This document shows, in pieces, positions 1 through 13,200 of a stretch of DNA of 64,000 nucleotides. Both the position numbers and the translations under genes were made by a program. Below the pieces are notes generated by a model. It did not search any database, was not told where the DNA came from, and was given only the letters and a program-made list of their open reading frames with translations. Source of the stretch: Prorocentrum cordatum (lineage: Eukaryota > Sar > Dinophyceae > Prorocentrales > Prorocentraceae). The stretch is taken from NCBI GenBank assembly GCA_963575745.1, contig CAUYUJ010011447.1, positions 370,001 to 434,000 of the forward strand. Direction: 5' to 3'. Positions within the stretch are counted from its first letter, which is position 1. Each line of letters starts with the position of its first letter.

Positions 1-1
1 C

Positions 2-1240
2 GCTGCTGTCAGCATCCGCGGCTGCGAGGCTACCCTCGCCAAGACGCGCTACCGCATCGCTGGCATTGCGGCACGCCACGCCACGCTGACCCAGCTCGCC
101 AAGACTCTCACGGGCCCGTCCGTTAAATGGGACTGTGAGGTCTACCACACCGCCTGGGACCCAGCCACTGCGGCCCAGTTTGCCTTAGTGCGCGCCCATC
201 GGCCCCCACTCACATACACGGTACAGGTTGCGGTGTGCCCCATCCCGTGGAGCATCACCGAGGCCCCGCTGGCTGAGGTGGTGCCGAAGCGGGACAACGT
301 CACCATCGTCACGCCTACCACAATCACAGAGCCTGTGACGCCGCCAGCCCGTGGTGGCGGCTTTAGCCCCGCCACCGGCACACTCCTCACCAAAGCGGCC
401 CAGAGCCCCTACCTCCACGACCTCATGACTGCCACGCCCAAAGGCAAGGGCGTCGCACCGCTCCTGACCCCCAAGGAGGAGCCTTCAGCCAAGCGCCACC
501 GCTCCTCCAGCGGGAAACTTGACGCCACGCCGCACGCAAGGCCACCCTGCGCCCCAGGCCGCAGCTCCTCTGCACCCCCGCACGGCACGGACGGAGCCGC
601 TGAACCGATGGCCGCCCCAGGAGCAGGTGGCCATGACTCCTGGCTTGGCACGGCGGCGGCAGAAGGTGGGGGCCACACCGAAGGCGACGCTGCCACAGCC
701 GCCGAAGTACAAGGCGACGTCGACGACGTCGAGATCCTCTCATCAGGTGATGAATACAGCGTGGCCTCCCACGAACTCAACACCTTCGGCGAGCGCTTCG
801 CATCGGCCTCTAAACTGCCAGATGCTGCCACGACCCGCATCCAGCACATGGAACAACAGCACGAGCTGCTAGCCAACACGGTGGATAACATGCATGTACA
901 GCTTGCGGGCGTCCTCTCCTCCCAGGCCACACTCACGGAGCACGTTTCAGGGCTGGAACGGGGGCTTGCCACCGTCGTCACCCAGCAACAGACGGCAACC
1001 GCCGACGCCGCTGCACTGCGCGGCGACATCCAGACCCTCCTCGGGCACCTCACGGGCGGCACCATCCACCTGCCACAAGTGGCCACCCTGGAAACTAAGA
1101 AGGAGGAAGCTGCAGCGGCCGCCGAACCCGTGGCTGCCTGCGGTTGGATCGACCAGCCAGGCCAGGTCACCCCAGGGACGGGGCCCCCAGGGGCCGACAA
1201 AGGCAAGGACAAGGGTCGGGCCACCCAGGAACCCTATTGA
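2..1240 (+). CDS. LINE ORF1 protein, C-terminal part (copy A)
   Basis: The reading frame is open from the window edge to a TGA at 1238-1240. It matches copy B ORF1 from about residue 445 to its end, finishing with the same Gln-Glu-Pro-Tyr. Visible parts are a conserved domain of unknown fold (about 2-260), a proline/serine-rich linker with RHRSSSGK, an acidic patch near 700-750 (DDVEILSSGDE), a heptad-patterned coiled coil at about 832-1060 and a short tail. By analogy with LINE ORF1 proteins it would coat the element RNA and oligomerise through the coiled coil, but no RRM or CCHC knuckle can be seen. A second in-frame TGA follows at 1250-1252, which copy B lacks. Confidence 0.75.
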   Translation, partial: AAVSIRGCEATLAKTRYRIAGIAARHATLTQLAKTLTGPSVKWDCEVYHTAWDPATAAQFALVRAHRPPLTYTVQVAVCPIPWSITEAPLAEVVPKRDNVTIVTPTTITEPVTPPARGGGFSPATGTLLTKAAQSPYLHDLMTATPKGKGVAPLLTPKEEPSAKRHRSSSGKLDATPHARPPCAPGRSSSAPPHGTDGAAEPMAAPGAGGHDSWLGTAAAEGGGHTEGDAATAAEVQGDVDDVEILSSGDEYSVASHELNTFGERFASASKLPDAATTRIQHMEQQHELLANTVDNMHVQLAGVLSSQATLTEHVSGLERGLATVVTQQQTATADAAALRGDIQTLLGHLTGGTIHLPQVATLETKKEEAAAAAEPVAACGWIDQPGQVTPGTGPPGADKGKDKGRATQEPY

Positions 1241-4200
1241 AGGTGCCTCTGAGAGCCCGCCTCAGCCCTCCGAGGAAGCGCCTTCAGAGGCATCTATTCC
1301 CTCTTCGCGTCGTATCTCTTTCTTGTCACCTCATGTCTGTTTTGGCAGCAGCACGCGCAAGCTATCTGGTGTAGGGACACCCGTAGTCTTGCAGGGGGCG
1401 TGATTGTTGCAATGTACATGTGCATTCAGGGGTATTTGAGGACGTGTGCTGACATGCAGCTTTTGGCTCATCGCTCGCGCCGCCCGCCAGGCCTCGCCAT
1501 CATGTGGCGCCTTGCCTGCAGCCTGGCCCTCCCCTCGCTTGCGGGAGCACGCCCGTCTTCAGGCGGTGCGCCCCAGCATGGAGGAGATTTTTTTCCTGCG
1601 ACACGCTGAACGTGGGACGCTCTTCTACCTTTACGATGACAGCATCTACAAATACGATCACTGCACCATTTTGGACCCGATCGTGAACGGCACCGCCGCT
1701 GCGGGTCCGTGCGGCAACGGGCCGCTGGGCGCCATTGCCAGCGCCTGGCTTGAGCAGCACCAGGGGCCCTGCCCCACGCGCTGCCCCCCTGGGACTCCGA
1801 CGGCTACTACGACGGCTACGGCGAGTACCAGCATGTCTCCTACGAGCACGTCCTCGTCAACTACGACACATGCAGCGCAGTCCGCCCTCAGCCTGTCCTC
1901 GACCGTCGTGCAGCACATCCTCGACGGGGCCGCCGACAAAGCCCAGGCACGCAGTGGCGGCTTCAGCCCCGCTGTCGTGCCCCGCTTTAGCCCCACGGGT
2001 CTCACTACTCCTCTGTGCGCCAGGGGCGAACCCGAGGAGGACCCCGCCTTCTGGCACCTGATGATGATCCGAGCACGGCTCATACCGTGCGCCGCGGCGT
2101 GGGCACCAGGTGAGGACCACCAGGACGTGTACTGGGCTTGGCTCGAGGACTGCGTCCCGTACATCCTGGCGACGCTCCATCTGCCACAGTACGACCACTT
2201 TTTCCAGGAGGACTCCGAGGAGAAAAACGACGCCCTGCGCAGAGGCGGAGGTCCTCACACCCGACTGTGCCAGGACATCTGGCACAGAGCACCCCGGCCC
2301 TCCGACAGACAGCGCAACCAACAGATGCCCCTCACCCATCCCCGCCACTCCCTCACCACTCACGCGCATCGCTCACGCGATACCCCACTCGCTACCTTTG
2401 GCCTCTATTTCTGGGAATACGACCAGATGGCGTTACCCAAGCCTCTTCGGCCCTGAGGCTTCACGGCACACATTGCCCGCCATTACCCTCTCAGGGCAAC
2501 CCCCCCGCCCATCGCCCCCCCCCCGCTGAACCAGAGGGCCCTCCTCCAAACAAAGAACACAGAACAACCACAAACGGAATAACGCCTATACAGAACCAGC
2601 GCATACCTCGCGGATGCGATCCTGCACCACCCGCCAGACATGCAGCCGCTTGTCGAGGCGGAGCTCGCCGCGGCACCGTTGGAACCGCTAAACCTACCAC
2701 CGCCAGCTGGCCCCCTCGCCCAGCACGCCACGTGTGACCAGCCCGCAGCCGACGCCGAACCGCCTCTGCTCCAGCACATCGCGGCCAGCGATATCAACAT
2801 ATCCCTGGACTCGTTCCACGCGTCGGACGATAGCCAGGATGACATGGAAACCCAGGATCGCGACGGCACGGCACCGCCAGGTGACACGGCCCAGCGCGAC
2901 CGTGACAGCGAACCCTACATAGGGCGCCCCCCGTCGCACAGCAGTCCGCCCAACAACTCGGCCCAGGCCGACCCCAGCGCACAGCTCAACGACGCTGATG
3001 GCGCCACTGCCGCCGACGAGACAAGCCATCCCACTGCATCGCCAGCTCTAACCAGCCCGCGCAGTGGCGGCTTCAGCCCCGCTGCAGCATTGGCTGGACC
3101 TGGACGTCTTCAGACCTCAGGTGGCAGAACTACGCCCCGCACCCTTGTCTGCCGTGCTAACGCGACTGACCCCAATTCCAGCGCCGTCGACCACTGGCAG
3201 GCTGGCATCGACAACGACCCCATCGACGACGCGAGCCCAGACGCCAGCGGCTCCTACGAGGCCCCGCACAGCGCAGCGGCCTCACGACGCTGTGGCTGTC
3301 TCATTTGCCTCTTCGTGGCCACGTATGCCATCGTGGTAGCCATGCCGTACAAGGACCAGATCGACGGGCACTTGCCGACACCGAGCCGAGACCCCAGCTA
3401 CCGGCAGCGACGACGACGTGAAGCGGCGGCACCAGGCCCATCTGTGTCCACTACGCCCCGACGCACAACGGCATACAACGTCACGCCCGCCTTGTGGGGT
3501 ATTCTCAAGTGGACCAGTGCCAAACTCAGAGATATCGTCTCGGGCGGAGCCAGCGCAGTCGAGTTTGGCCTCGGGGGTGTCCTGAAATGGGCCAGTGGCA
3601 AACTCGGAGCTATTGCCACTGGCGGAGTGGTGTGCGGTCTTCTTCTGGTCGGCGCCAAACTCCTCGCTCAAGGAGCCGTCGGACACGTAGGAGCCCGCAT
3701 TTGTGCGCGCGCCCTGGACTCATCCACGGCCCAGTGGTGCTTCCGCTGTTGCCAACCGAGCAGGAGGCCGCGGGATGAGGCCACACACACAATGCCGCGC
3801 ACGCATCCCGACGAACCCGAAAGCCAGCACGTGCACCCACTTCGACATCCGCTGCTACAGGAACACTATGCTGCTGCAGTTGCCGCCGCAGTCGCCGATG
3901 TCACCACCGCCACCACCGCCGCCATTGTCGAAGTCACTGCCGCGGTATCGCGAGCCTCGTCTGTCACACCACGATCGACCAGCCCGTCTCCGCGAGACGG
4001 CTCCATAAGCGGCATGGCTTATGGTACCCCACCGACTCACGAAGACGCCACAGCTCAGGCCAGCGACGCCGAGGCAAGGGAACCACGTGAGCGCACCCGC
4101 GACAGCCCGTGGTCCATTTTCCGACATGCAGATGCTCGTGGTTCCTCTTCCGACATGGACACCCAACCACCACGTCGGCGAGCACGCTATGCATCACCCG

Positions 4201-7200
4201 CCAGGCCCCAGGCGCCTTCAGGCCCTGGTACGCCCCACCTAGCCCTCAGGCCACCGACGCGCAACTTACGCAACACCATCCAGCGCGACCCAGCGGCCCC
4301 CGTGCCGCCGACGAGCATCCTCAACGCCCTGTACCAAAACGGCTTTGCGCTTGGTAACAGTGGCGTGTCTACAGAGGACATCAAAGACGCCCTGCGACTC
4401 CACGACCATCCACGATTCACCCACGATCCAACACTCCAAGCGCTGGTGCCGTGGACTGACATCATGCAGAGGCCCCCAAACCGACTCACTTGGGTGCTGG
4501 AAGATTCGGGCGGGAACTCAGGCGAGACGATCTTCCCCTACCTCACGTCGGACCTCCGTCAACCCACCACTGACACGCCCACGGTCTTCTGGCACGGGAC
4601 CCGCGGCGACCGTGCGGCTCGGCTCGCTGTCAACGGAGGTCACCTCCTGCCAGGCCCCCGCCGCGAAGCGAAGGGTCGAACTGCCACAAATGCTGGCCGC
4701 ACGTACGTGAGTGTGCACCCGTCGCTGGCCGCGTGGTACGCAGTGCCGCCCCACCCGCCCTACAGCCTCGAAGGCGACACCCTCGCGTGGGGACCCATCG
4801 CGCTCTGGATGTGCGAGGCCACCCAACCGCCGAGCGGTGAGAACTGGCACAACTTCGTGAAAGGGGAGGCCCATGGAGCGCGCCTCATCTACCCTCGTGT
4901 CCTGGGCCTCCTCATCCGCATGGACTGGTGTGCCCCCACGGAAGCTGCCTCCAGGTGCCGTGCCCTACCACAAGCCTATGGCATGGGCGACTGTGCGCAC
5001 GCCCTCCACATCGCCGGCTACGATCACCCAGACCTCCGCGAGGCGGCTGAAGCCCGCGACCAGGAAGCTAACACCTGGCGCAGGATGGACATCGCGGCAG
5101 CGTGGCCACCGCCGCAGGCACTATACTCGCCAGAGGCAGCGCGAGCATGGGCTAAACAGCACTACGACACCGAAGCCGCCACCAGGGCCGACCCCAACCA
5201 GCCCCGTCCACGCGTCTCGCTTCGCAAGCTCCAGCTGGACCCGCAGCCACTGATCGTCCTGGTGTACACTGGCTTGCAAGCCGTCCCCGTGCGGGGGCAG
5301 TCCGACGCACGAGAGCCGCGCCCCAGCGGCTCCAGCCCTGGGGCCGCGTCTGGCCCACCGCGCACCTACCAGTCTGGCGCCGCCCTGGCACGCAGTCCAG
5401 ACCGCTCATCGACGACATCAGGAGCCGACGACCGCCGTACGCCGTCCCTCATCAGCGCGGCCGCCGCCCTCGCCCGAGGCCATGCCCGCCCACGGCGATC
5501 CGACTCGCGTTCGTCACGGCAGAGCGGCGGAAACTCCACCTCGGACAACAGCGACATCGAGACGTGGGAGCACATCGAGACGGAAGAGGAGCCGACCGCC
5601 TACCACGCCCTCGCCTTCCACGTCCGCGATGTGCGGGCCCGTGTCAATGCCCCTGGCATCGAGGTCTGGCTTGACCCAGGCGAGCACCACGACGGCGCCT
5701 ACTTACCGTGGGGGGCGACCGTCATGGGCCACCGCGTTATCGACCCTGTGGTGGCGGGTCGCGACGGCTGGGTCATCCTCCACCACGACCATGGCGATAC
5801 CACTACCAGGCTCTGGGCACCGACCCAAGTCCACGTCAAGGCGGACGACACTTGGCGCACGGTCATGATCCCAGCGGACATGGGGCCCCAGTGGATCGAG
5901 CGCCATGCTGACGACGCTCGCCTCCCCGCCGAGGTGGTCCGCACTACAGGCCAGTCCTGGTTCGCCGACGTCTGGCCCTTGTGGGATCGACCCCGACCCC
6001 ACCCAGACGACCCAGGCACAAACGTGCAAGCACTCCCGCCCCTACCAGGACGCTGGTCATGCCCACAGTGCCGATTCCAATGCTGTCAGTACTGTGCGGC
6101 CCGCCGTAACACGCAGCTCGGCACCTCGGGCCTACCAACGTGCCCAGACTGCTCCCTCAGCGGACTACGTGCACTTATGGACTGGTCCATGGACTACTCT
6201 TGCAACAGCTGGACGTGTGCGTACAGCACCGACAACAGGGACTCCGACACATGCTGCCTCTCCAGCAGGTGCCCCCATCCGCCTAGTCCGCACAGCCTGT
6301 TCGACGTCCGTGCCACAGGGATGCCTCCGCACATCCTTGCCCGCCAATACGGCAACGCGCCAGCCCAGCACGACCTCGAGGACCCCCCCCGAGCGCCTTC
6401 AGGCCCCGGGGGGGAGCCTCCACAACCAGGCCAAGCAGGTTACCAGGGTCAATGGTATCTTCCACCGAGGCCGCGTCGCGTCCTCAAGCAGGGATTGCCC
6501 GACGGCACGAGGCGGCCACTTGGGTTCACAGGAACGGGGATGCCTGAAGATCCGTCCCCCGACCAACCGCTGTGGAGGGAAGGCTAAGTGCTCTTCGGCC
6601 CCCACCAGGCCCTCAAGGAGGACTTCATCTTCAACAAAACGGTCCGCCGACCTTACTCCCTAGCCATCACCAACATGCATAGGGATCGTGTCACAGTCAG
6701 GACCGTCTGCGAGTCCATCGCCGAGCGCATCCACACTACCCGCACCCGCTGGCGTGATGTGGTACTGTACTGGGATGCCGAGGGCGGCCCTGGGCCTCAA
6801 GCTCTCGACTATGACATGCGCCTCTGCGACGCCATGGTGAGCCGTGCCACGACCGAAGCCGAGCTGAACCACGACCGCAGCAACCGTGGTAGTTTCTGTC
6901 TCTATGGACCAGCGCACCAGCGAGCTGTGAACATCACGGTGCTCCCCGAGCCGCAGAACATTGACTACGTGGAGCATGTGCGGCGCTACTCACCCGTCGG
7001 GGAGACCTACCCAGACCATGCCTTCGAGCACGTCTATCTGGGCTGGCGGCGGCCCGACGTGCCCACCATCCTCCCCGACACCCGCCCGCTCTCGAGAGCC
7101 GACCAGCAGCGCTACCAACAGCACCAGCAGCGCATTCAGCAGCGCGACCAACGCGACGCAGGTCAGCCGAGCACGCCACGCAACCGCTCCCCCGCGCGCG

Positions 7201-10200
7201 TCCCGACAGGCGTCAGCACGGTGTACGGCGGGGGTGCCGCCTATCACCGTGGCCCCATTGGCGCCAGGCCCGCGGCGGCTGGAGCAGCCGCCTCCAGCTA
7301 CGGCCATGCCCCCCGCGCCAGGGTGCACCCAGCGGTCATCGGCTACCCGCGTGCACTCGTGCAGGCTCCCCCACGGGCCACCTCGCCCGTGCCTGGGTCC
7401 ACGCGTGCCTGGGGCCTTTACCCAGGCCGCCACGACAGCACCCCCAGCAACCAGCCCGCAGTGGTAACCCCTGCGGCTTCAGCCAGGGGGCTGCACCAAG
7501 CCGTGGCAGGACAGGGCGCCCTGAAGGATGGCGCGATGCGAACGTACGTGCTTGGCAACCGCGCCAACACACGCCCCCGCCAAACGTGGCCGCAGCGCTG
7601 CGCCCTGCCCAGGCAAAACCTGCCCCCCCTGAGCGCGAGCGGCAGCCGCTCGTCCCGCTCGTCCTCACGCACACCCAGGCGCACCACAGCGCCTCCCCGC
7701 GGCACAGCGTGGGTAGTGCCCACCACGTCAGCCCCCGGCCCGACGCCGTCGACCCTGACCAGGCTGCAGCCTCGGCGGCGGGCGGCACAGGCGGCTCCCG
7801 CCAGCCCAGCCCAACACCCTGCGCAGCGCCGTTCCGCTCCCCGAGCAGGGCGGACTCTGCGCGCGCTAACGCCCAGGCGACCTCGCCACGCGACCGCCAC
7901 ACGGGCGGGCGCGTCCCGCGCAGCCGGTCCTGCAGCCGCCTCAGCTCGCGCAAGGCCCCTGGGAGCTCCACGAGCTCGCCGCCCCGCGAGACTCAGGCTG
8001 ATGCCCAAGCCCCCGAGGTGGTGCCACGCTTCGGTGTCAGCGCCACCGAACCTGGCCAGGTCGACCTCGAGCCGACGCCGTCCACGGACCAGGAGATGCC
8101 GCCGTCCACCCGCGTTGTCGCCCCCATCGTCGAGGCGCCGACCTTCGACCCCTTCAAGAACAAGTACCGCGTCAAGGACCTCGCGGCGGGCTTCGGCGGC
8201 GGCTCACCGCTTTCTCCTCAGAGTCGTTGCGGCGCCCCCGCCACCTCAGCCGCTGCCGCGGCAGCGGCGGCCCCGCGCGGAGTCAGCCCTGTCCGCAACG
8301 CGTGCCTCACGGCAGCGGGCATGGACGAGGCTCAGCGCCAGGCCACCGACCGCGCTGCTCGAGCTGTTCCACCTGATGCTGCTCATCACGGTCCTGACGG
8401 GGCGGGCGCGCCGCCGCAGGACGGACCAGCGGTGTCGCGTGCGCAGTATATGCGCGCGCGTTGCGCCGCTGCCGCGCCGAGCTGCCGCCGCTGGTTTGCT
8501 GTTGCTCTTGTGTTCGGCAGGACGGATCGAGGAGTCGCCTCCCTCTCCCTCTGCTGCATCTCACCTCTCCTCCCCTCGTCCCCTATGGTACAGGAGTGAG
8601 GAGGACTTTTCGAGACAGTTATACTGACGTTTATGAACCCCCCCTGGCGCAGTGCCGACCGTATCCCGCCTATACTTCTGGCCTGACGGCGGCTTCAGCC
8701 CCGGTCAAGCCAATCTGTAGGAACGCCATGAGCTCCTACTGTGGCCAAGCCTTCTACCTGGGTGAGGGCCAGGCTGCCCTCCACCGCGCGGGGCGTGCCA
8801 ACCCCAGCTCCACCGATGGAGACGGGCCAGGTCGCTCCATACACCTCGTCAGCCTAAACATCACCAGTCTCTCAGCGAACTGGCCAACCATCACCGCTCT
8901 AGGTGTCGACCACAACGCCGCAGTCATAGCACTGCAGGAGACCCGACATGCCAAGCCTACCAGACAAGCCATCGCTACCAACGCCGCCAATCCGCACCAC
9001 GGGGGATATCAGGCCAGTCTGGGACCTGACCTGGATCTGGCACGAGCCCAGCGCAAAGCTGCGCACGGCGGCACAGACCACACGGTCGAGGGCAACACTG
9101 GCGCCTCGGGAGGGGTCGCCATCCTCTCTAAGGACGCCATCGTCGACTACACCGTCGACGACACAGCGTCCTGTATCGCCACCCTCAAGGCCAAGAAAAG
9201 ATGGCACGAGGCCTTCCTCCCGCTCTGCACCCAGCACCGCCGCAGGCGGCGACGAAACAACCACGGGCCCGCTGGGATCTACATTGCGAGCCTCTACGGG
9301 GCCGCTGGAGGAGACAGCGCCGATTTGTTTCGGCTTGCTGACTGCGCCGCCGCGAGGGTCGGCTCAGCCCCGTATTTCATTTGCATGGGCGCCAACACGA
9401 ACATCGACGACAATCCACATCTGCTGCACATGATGCAGCACGGATGGTTTAACGTCGCTGAAGGCACACCAGACCACACCATGCACACATATGGCAATAT
9501 CCCTGACTGGGACCGCGTCACCATGTGCCCCCGCACTTCGCGCATCGACTATGTCATCGCCAACCAAGCTGCGCGATCCCTTGTCACCGACTTCTGCTAT
9601 CTGCGTGACTTGCCAGCGAAGTCCCATGTTGGCCTGCAGGTCACACTCGACCTTAGCCGCCTCGACCATATGGCCCCACGCCTTCTGGCCCCCACGCCTT
9701 ACCCTCCTAACGACGGAGCTCATGAGGACCACGAACTTCAGGCATTAGGGACCCTCTTCGCAGGGCGATACCATGACCGCATGGAGCAGGCTGACACACG
9801 CGACGATGTGGAACGCATGTTCGCCCTGGCAAACGAGGCCAGCCATGAGTGCCATCTCACCCGGCTGCGGGACCTGCCGCCCCCACCGCCAGTCCACCCA
9901 AAAAAGAAGGCCCCTACCATGCACGGGCTCACACCCACGTTCGAGGAGCGACCCGCCGTCCCCCGCGCCTTTCCCACCTACGGAGCTTCCACGATTCACA
10001 TGAACCGCCTTCGCAAGCTCCATCGGCAACTTTGTGAGCTTCGCTTCATCGGACAGCACCATCATATCGACTACCATGCTATCCCGCCGTACCTGGCGCA
10101 GCGCATTGACTGCACGTGGACCGCAGCCCGCCTTCTCTGCCACAAGCTGCGCCCCACGGTCCTCCTGGCCTTTCCCGAGGCCTGGACCCCCGACGTGCCA

Positions 10201-13200
10201 GCACCACGCGGAGAGCACCTGGACCGTCTGATCCAAAACCTTGACTCAGAGCTGGCGCGACGTGCAAACCGAGTCAAAGCTGTACGCATCAAGATTTGGG
10301 CTGAGGGTGTCCGCGAGCCAAGCGGGCGAAAGGCGGCCATATACGCACGGGCTGCCGACTGCTCGCCCACGGCGCATCTCCGCACGCCTACCACTCCCGA
10401 CGATACACAGCTCCACTGCGACACCACCGCCTTCAACCCTGACCAAGCTTGCACGGACGATAGTGATGCCGACACCGACGCTGGCGGCTTCAGCCCCAGC
10501 GACGGTAGCTCGCTCGACACGGACAACGACGAAGGCCACACTCGTGACCCACCACCTGCCCAGGTTCCCGACGCCCTCCCCGCCAACGCCATTGTTGCCA
10601 ACACCAATGACATGCTTAAGCTCATGGTCGACACCTGGGAGCCCATCTTGGGCAGGTACCGCGCTCGCGCGGGCCATGACCGAAGCTATGCCGACGTGGG
10701 CAGACTTCTACGACGAGTACCGACAAGAGCTGCCTACGCCATCACCAGCAGCCCCTTTCCACCTCACCGACGACAAACTCATCCACTTCATTCGCACCCG
10801 TTCACCGCGCCGCGCGGGGGGACTCGACGGCTGGACAACTAAGGAGGCTAAGGAGTTACCCGACGACATCCTTCGCCTCTTCGCCAGCGTCTTACGTGAT
10901 ATGCAACGCACTGGCACCATCCCAGAGCCCCTCCTACACGTGCCAAACCCGTGCCTCCGAAAAGGCCGAGGGGAAGTCCCGACGGACCAACGACTTCTCT
11001 CGGTTCTTTCCGTCTGGATGTACGCGTGGGAAGCGCCAGCCTACCGTAGCCTGACGGACTGGCGGAAAGGATGGACCCACGCCACGAGCTTCGGCGCTGT
11101 TCCCAAGGCCACCATTGGGGATGTCAGCACCTCTCTCGCCCTGCGCATCGAGCATGCCAGGGCTTTACTCCTCCCCTTAGCTGGAGCTGCCCTTGACCGA
11201 CAGAAGTGCTTCGACTACCTCATCACGGACATCTGCCTTAACCTTGCGCTGCACGCGGGGTGCCCTCAAGAAATCGTTACTGTCCGCCGAAATTTCTACA
11301 GACACCACAAACGCTACATCCGCATGAACGGAGCGTGCTCTAAGGACTTGGCCAGGACTAACGGTCACCTCCAGGGAAGTTCGTGGTCCCTGGACGACAT
11401 CAAGCTGCTCATGTGCGTGTGGACAAAGAGGCAGCATCGATACGTTCCTCGATCACTCAGCACTACCTTTGTTGACGACAGCAACTCCACGACCCACACC
11501 GCGTCTGAGCTGCAGAAATCTCTTGACGAAACCGCCAAGTTTGATCGATTCTCAGGTCAACGCATTCACCCTGGTAAAGTGGCAGGGTGGGCGCTCACCG
11601 ACGAGCTCCACGCCGCCGTTACCCAGCTCACACTGGCGGAGCGCCCCCTACGTGTGGTCGATTCCTTCAAGCTCGTCGGGAGTTACATCAACGCAGAGGC
11701 AGCGCCGGCTCCAGCCGCGCTTAACCTCACGGCCACCGCTGACGCCCGTGTACGGAGAGCGACTATCCGCCTGCCGCGCATTCGCAAGCTCCCATCGCCG
11801 ATGCTTATCAAGGCGCGGCACGCCCGTTCCCTGGCTGCCAGCGTCTGCACCACGGGCACCGACATTCAAGCACCATCAGGCCCAGCCAAGACTGCCTACA
11901 ACCACGCCCTCAAGGCGGCTATCCGCCCCAAGGGGAACAAGTGGGTCGAGTTCTGGACTCTCATGGCCGTGTGCGTGCCGGGACACGCCCTTGAGATCGA
12001 CGCCATCACGCAGCGTGAAGCATTCCTGTGCCTGCGGCGACAGGTAAACCGCGACGTTTCACTCTGCGGGCTCGCCAGAGACCTTCAACACCACGTCCAG
12101 ACCCTGTTTGGTGGAGGACCCGTCGGACGACTCGTCCAGTCGCTCCAGCAGCTCCGATGGACCTGGCCCACATTTGGCATTATGTACGACGACTGGGGCT
12201 GCCAGATCAGCTGGCTGAATTTACCCCAAAACGCCTTCCTACACATGCTGCGGGCCTCGCAACGCAGGGCTTTTCTGCGGAGGATCAAGCCACGGCGACA
12301 CGACCTTGGCTACCTAGACTCTGTCAGACAGGGCCTCGACCTCTTCGCCAGCACGTGGCTCGCCCGAACTAAAGGAGCAGCCAAATGCACTGCCTGGCAG
12401 CTGGCGCTCCTCCTGAACTACCTGTCGGGCGGGGATCACACCCAACAGCGACGATCCCGATCAAACACGTCGGCAGACCCAGCCCCATCTGCCGCTACTG
12501 CGACGAGGAAGAGGAAACTCAGGAGCACACTGTCCGCGACTGCAAGTGCTGGGCCCGTGAAAGACTCCCTCTCACCACCCTCATCAGTGACGACCAGTGG
12601 GCCCGTCTCCCGCCGCACACAAGACACTGCGGGCTCTTTGACGAAGACCCAGCCCTCCTTGACCTGCAGGCCGACCTCGCGAGGGACCCGCTGCCACAGC
12701 CCATACCGCGGCCCCCCCCTGAGGGAGATCCTGCGGCTTCAGCCCAGGACACCTACACCACCTACCTTGACCACGACACTGGTTGGACATGGGTTTACGC
12801 TGCCACGGACGGTGCATGCACCAACCAAGCCATCCCATTGCTAGCAAGAGCGGGCTACGGCGTCTACTACGGCATCGACCACCGCATGAACTACAGTGCA
12901 CGCGTTCACGGCCTAACGCAGAACGCCCAGGTTGCGGAGACCCTCGCCATTGTCCACCTACGGCATGTGCCGAACGGCCCGTGCACGTTTTCGTGGACAA
13001 CCAGGCGGTGGTCGATGGGTTCCAAAGCATCATCGACGGACATCCAGCGCCGCAGGGCACGCACGCGGAGCTCTGGGAAAAGATCCACCGATGTGTTATG
13101 GCCAAGCCCAAAATGTTTCGCGTCGAAAAAATCGCCAGCCACCTGGGAGACCTGGGCATCGACCTTGGGCTCATCGGGCCCATTGCGGAGGAGTTCAACC

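Noticed and set aside
409-1224. Long minus-strand frames inside the LINE ORFs
   Set aside because: Shadows of GC-rich plus-strand coding sequence; no domain and no agreement between copies.
1259-1292. Extra hairpin gcct-tcag-aggc near the ORF1-ORF2 boundary
   Set aside because: It lacks the bulged-C core and flanking arms of the family; left as a minor local stem.
1453-1468. ttttggctca near the start of ORF2, resembling the spliced leader
   Set aside because: Only 10 bases match, they lie within coding sequence in both copies, and upstream leader bases are absent. Probably chance.
3057-3080. GGFSP as a repeated protein motif
   Set aside because: The same DNA core occurs in other frames at other sites (AASA, APSG, SGSSP), so the repeat is at the nucleic-acid level.
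8249-8268. Perfect 20-bp palindrome GCCGCTGCC-GC-GGCAGCGGC (also 28952-28971)
   Set aside because: It encodes a poly-Ala stretch in the linker. GC-rich Ala codons easily form such palindromes, so it is not counted with the hairpin family.
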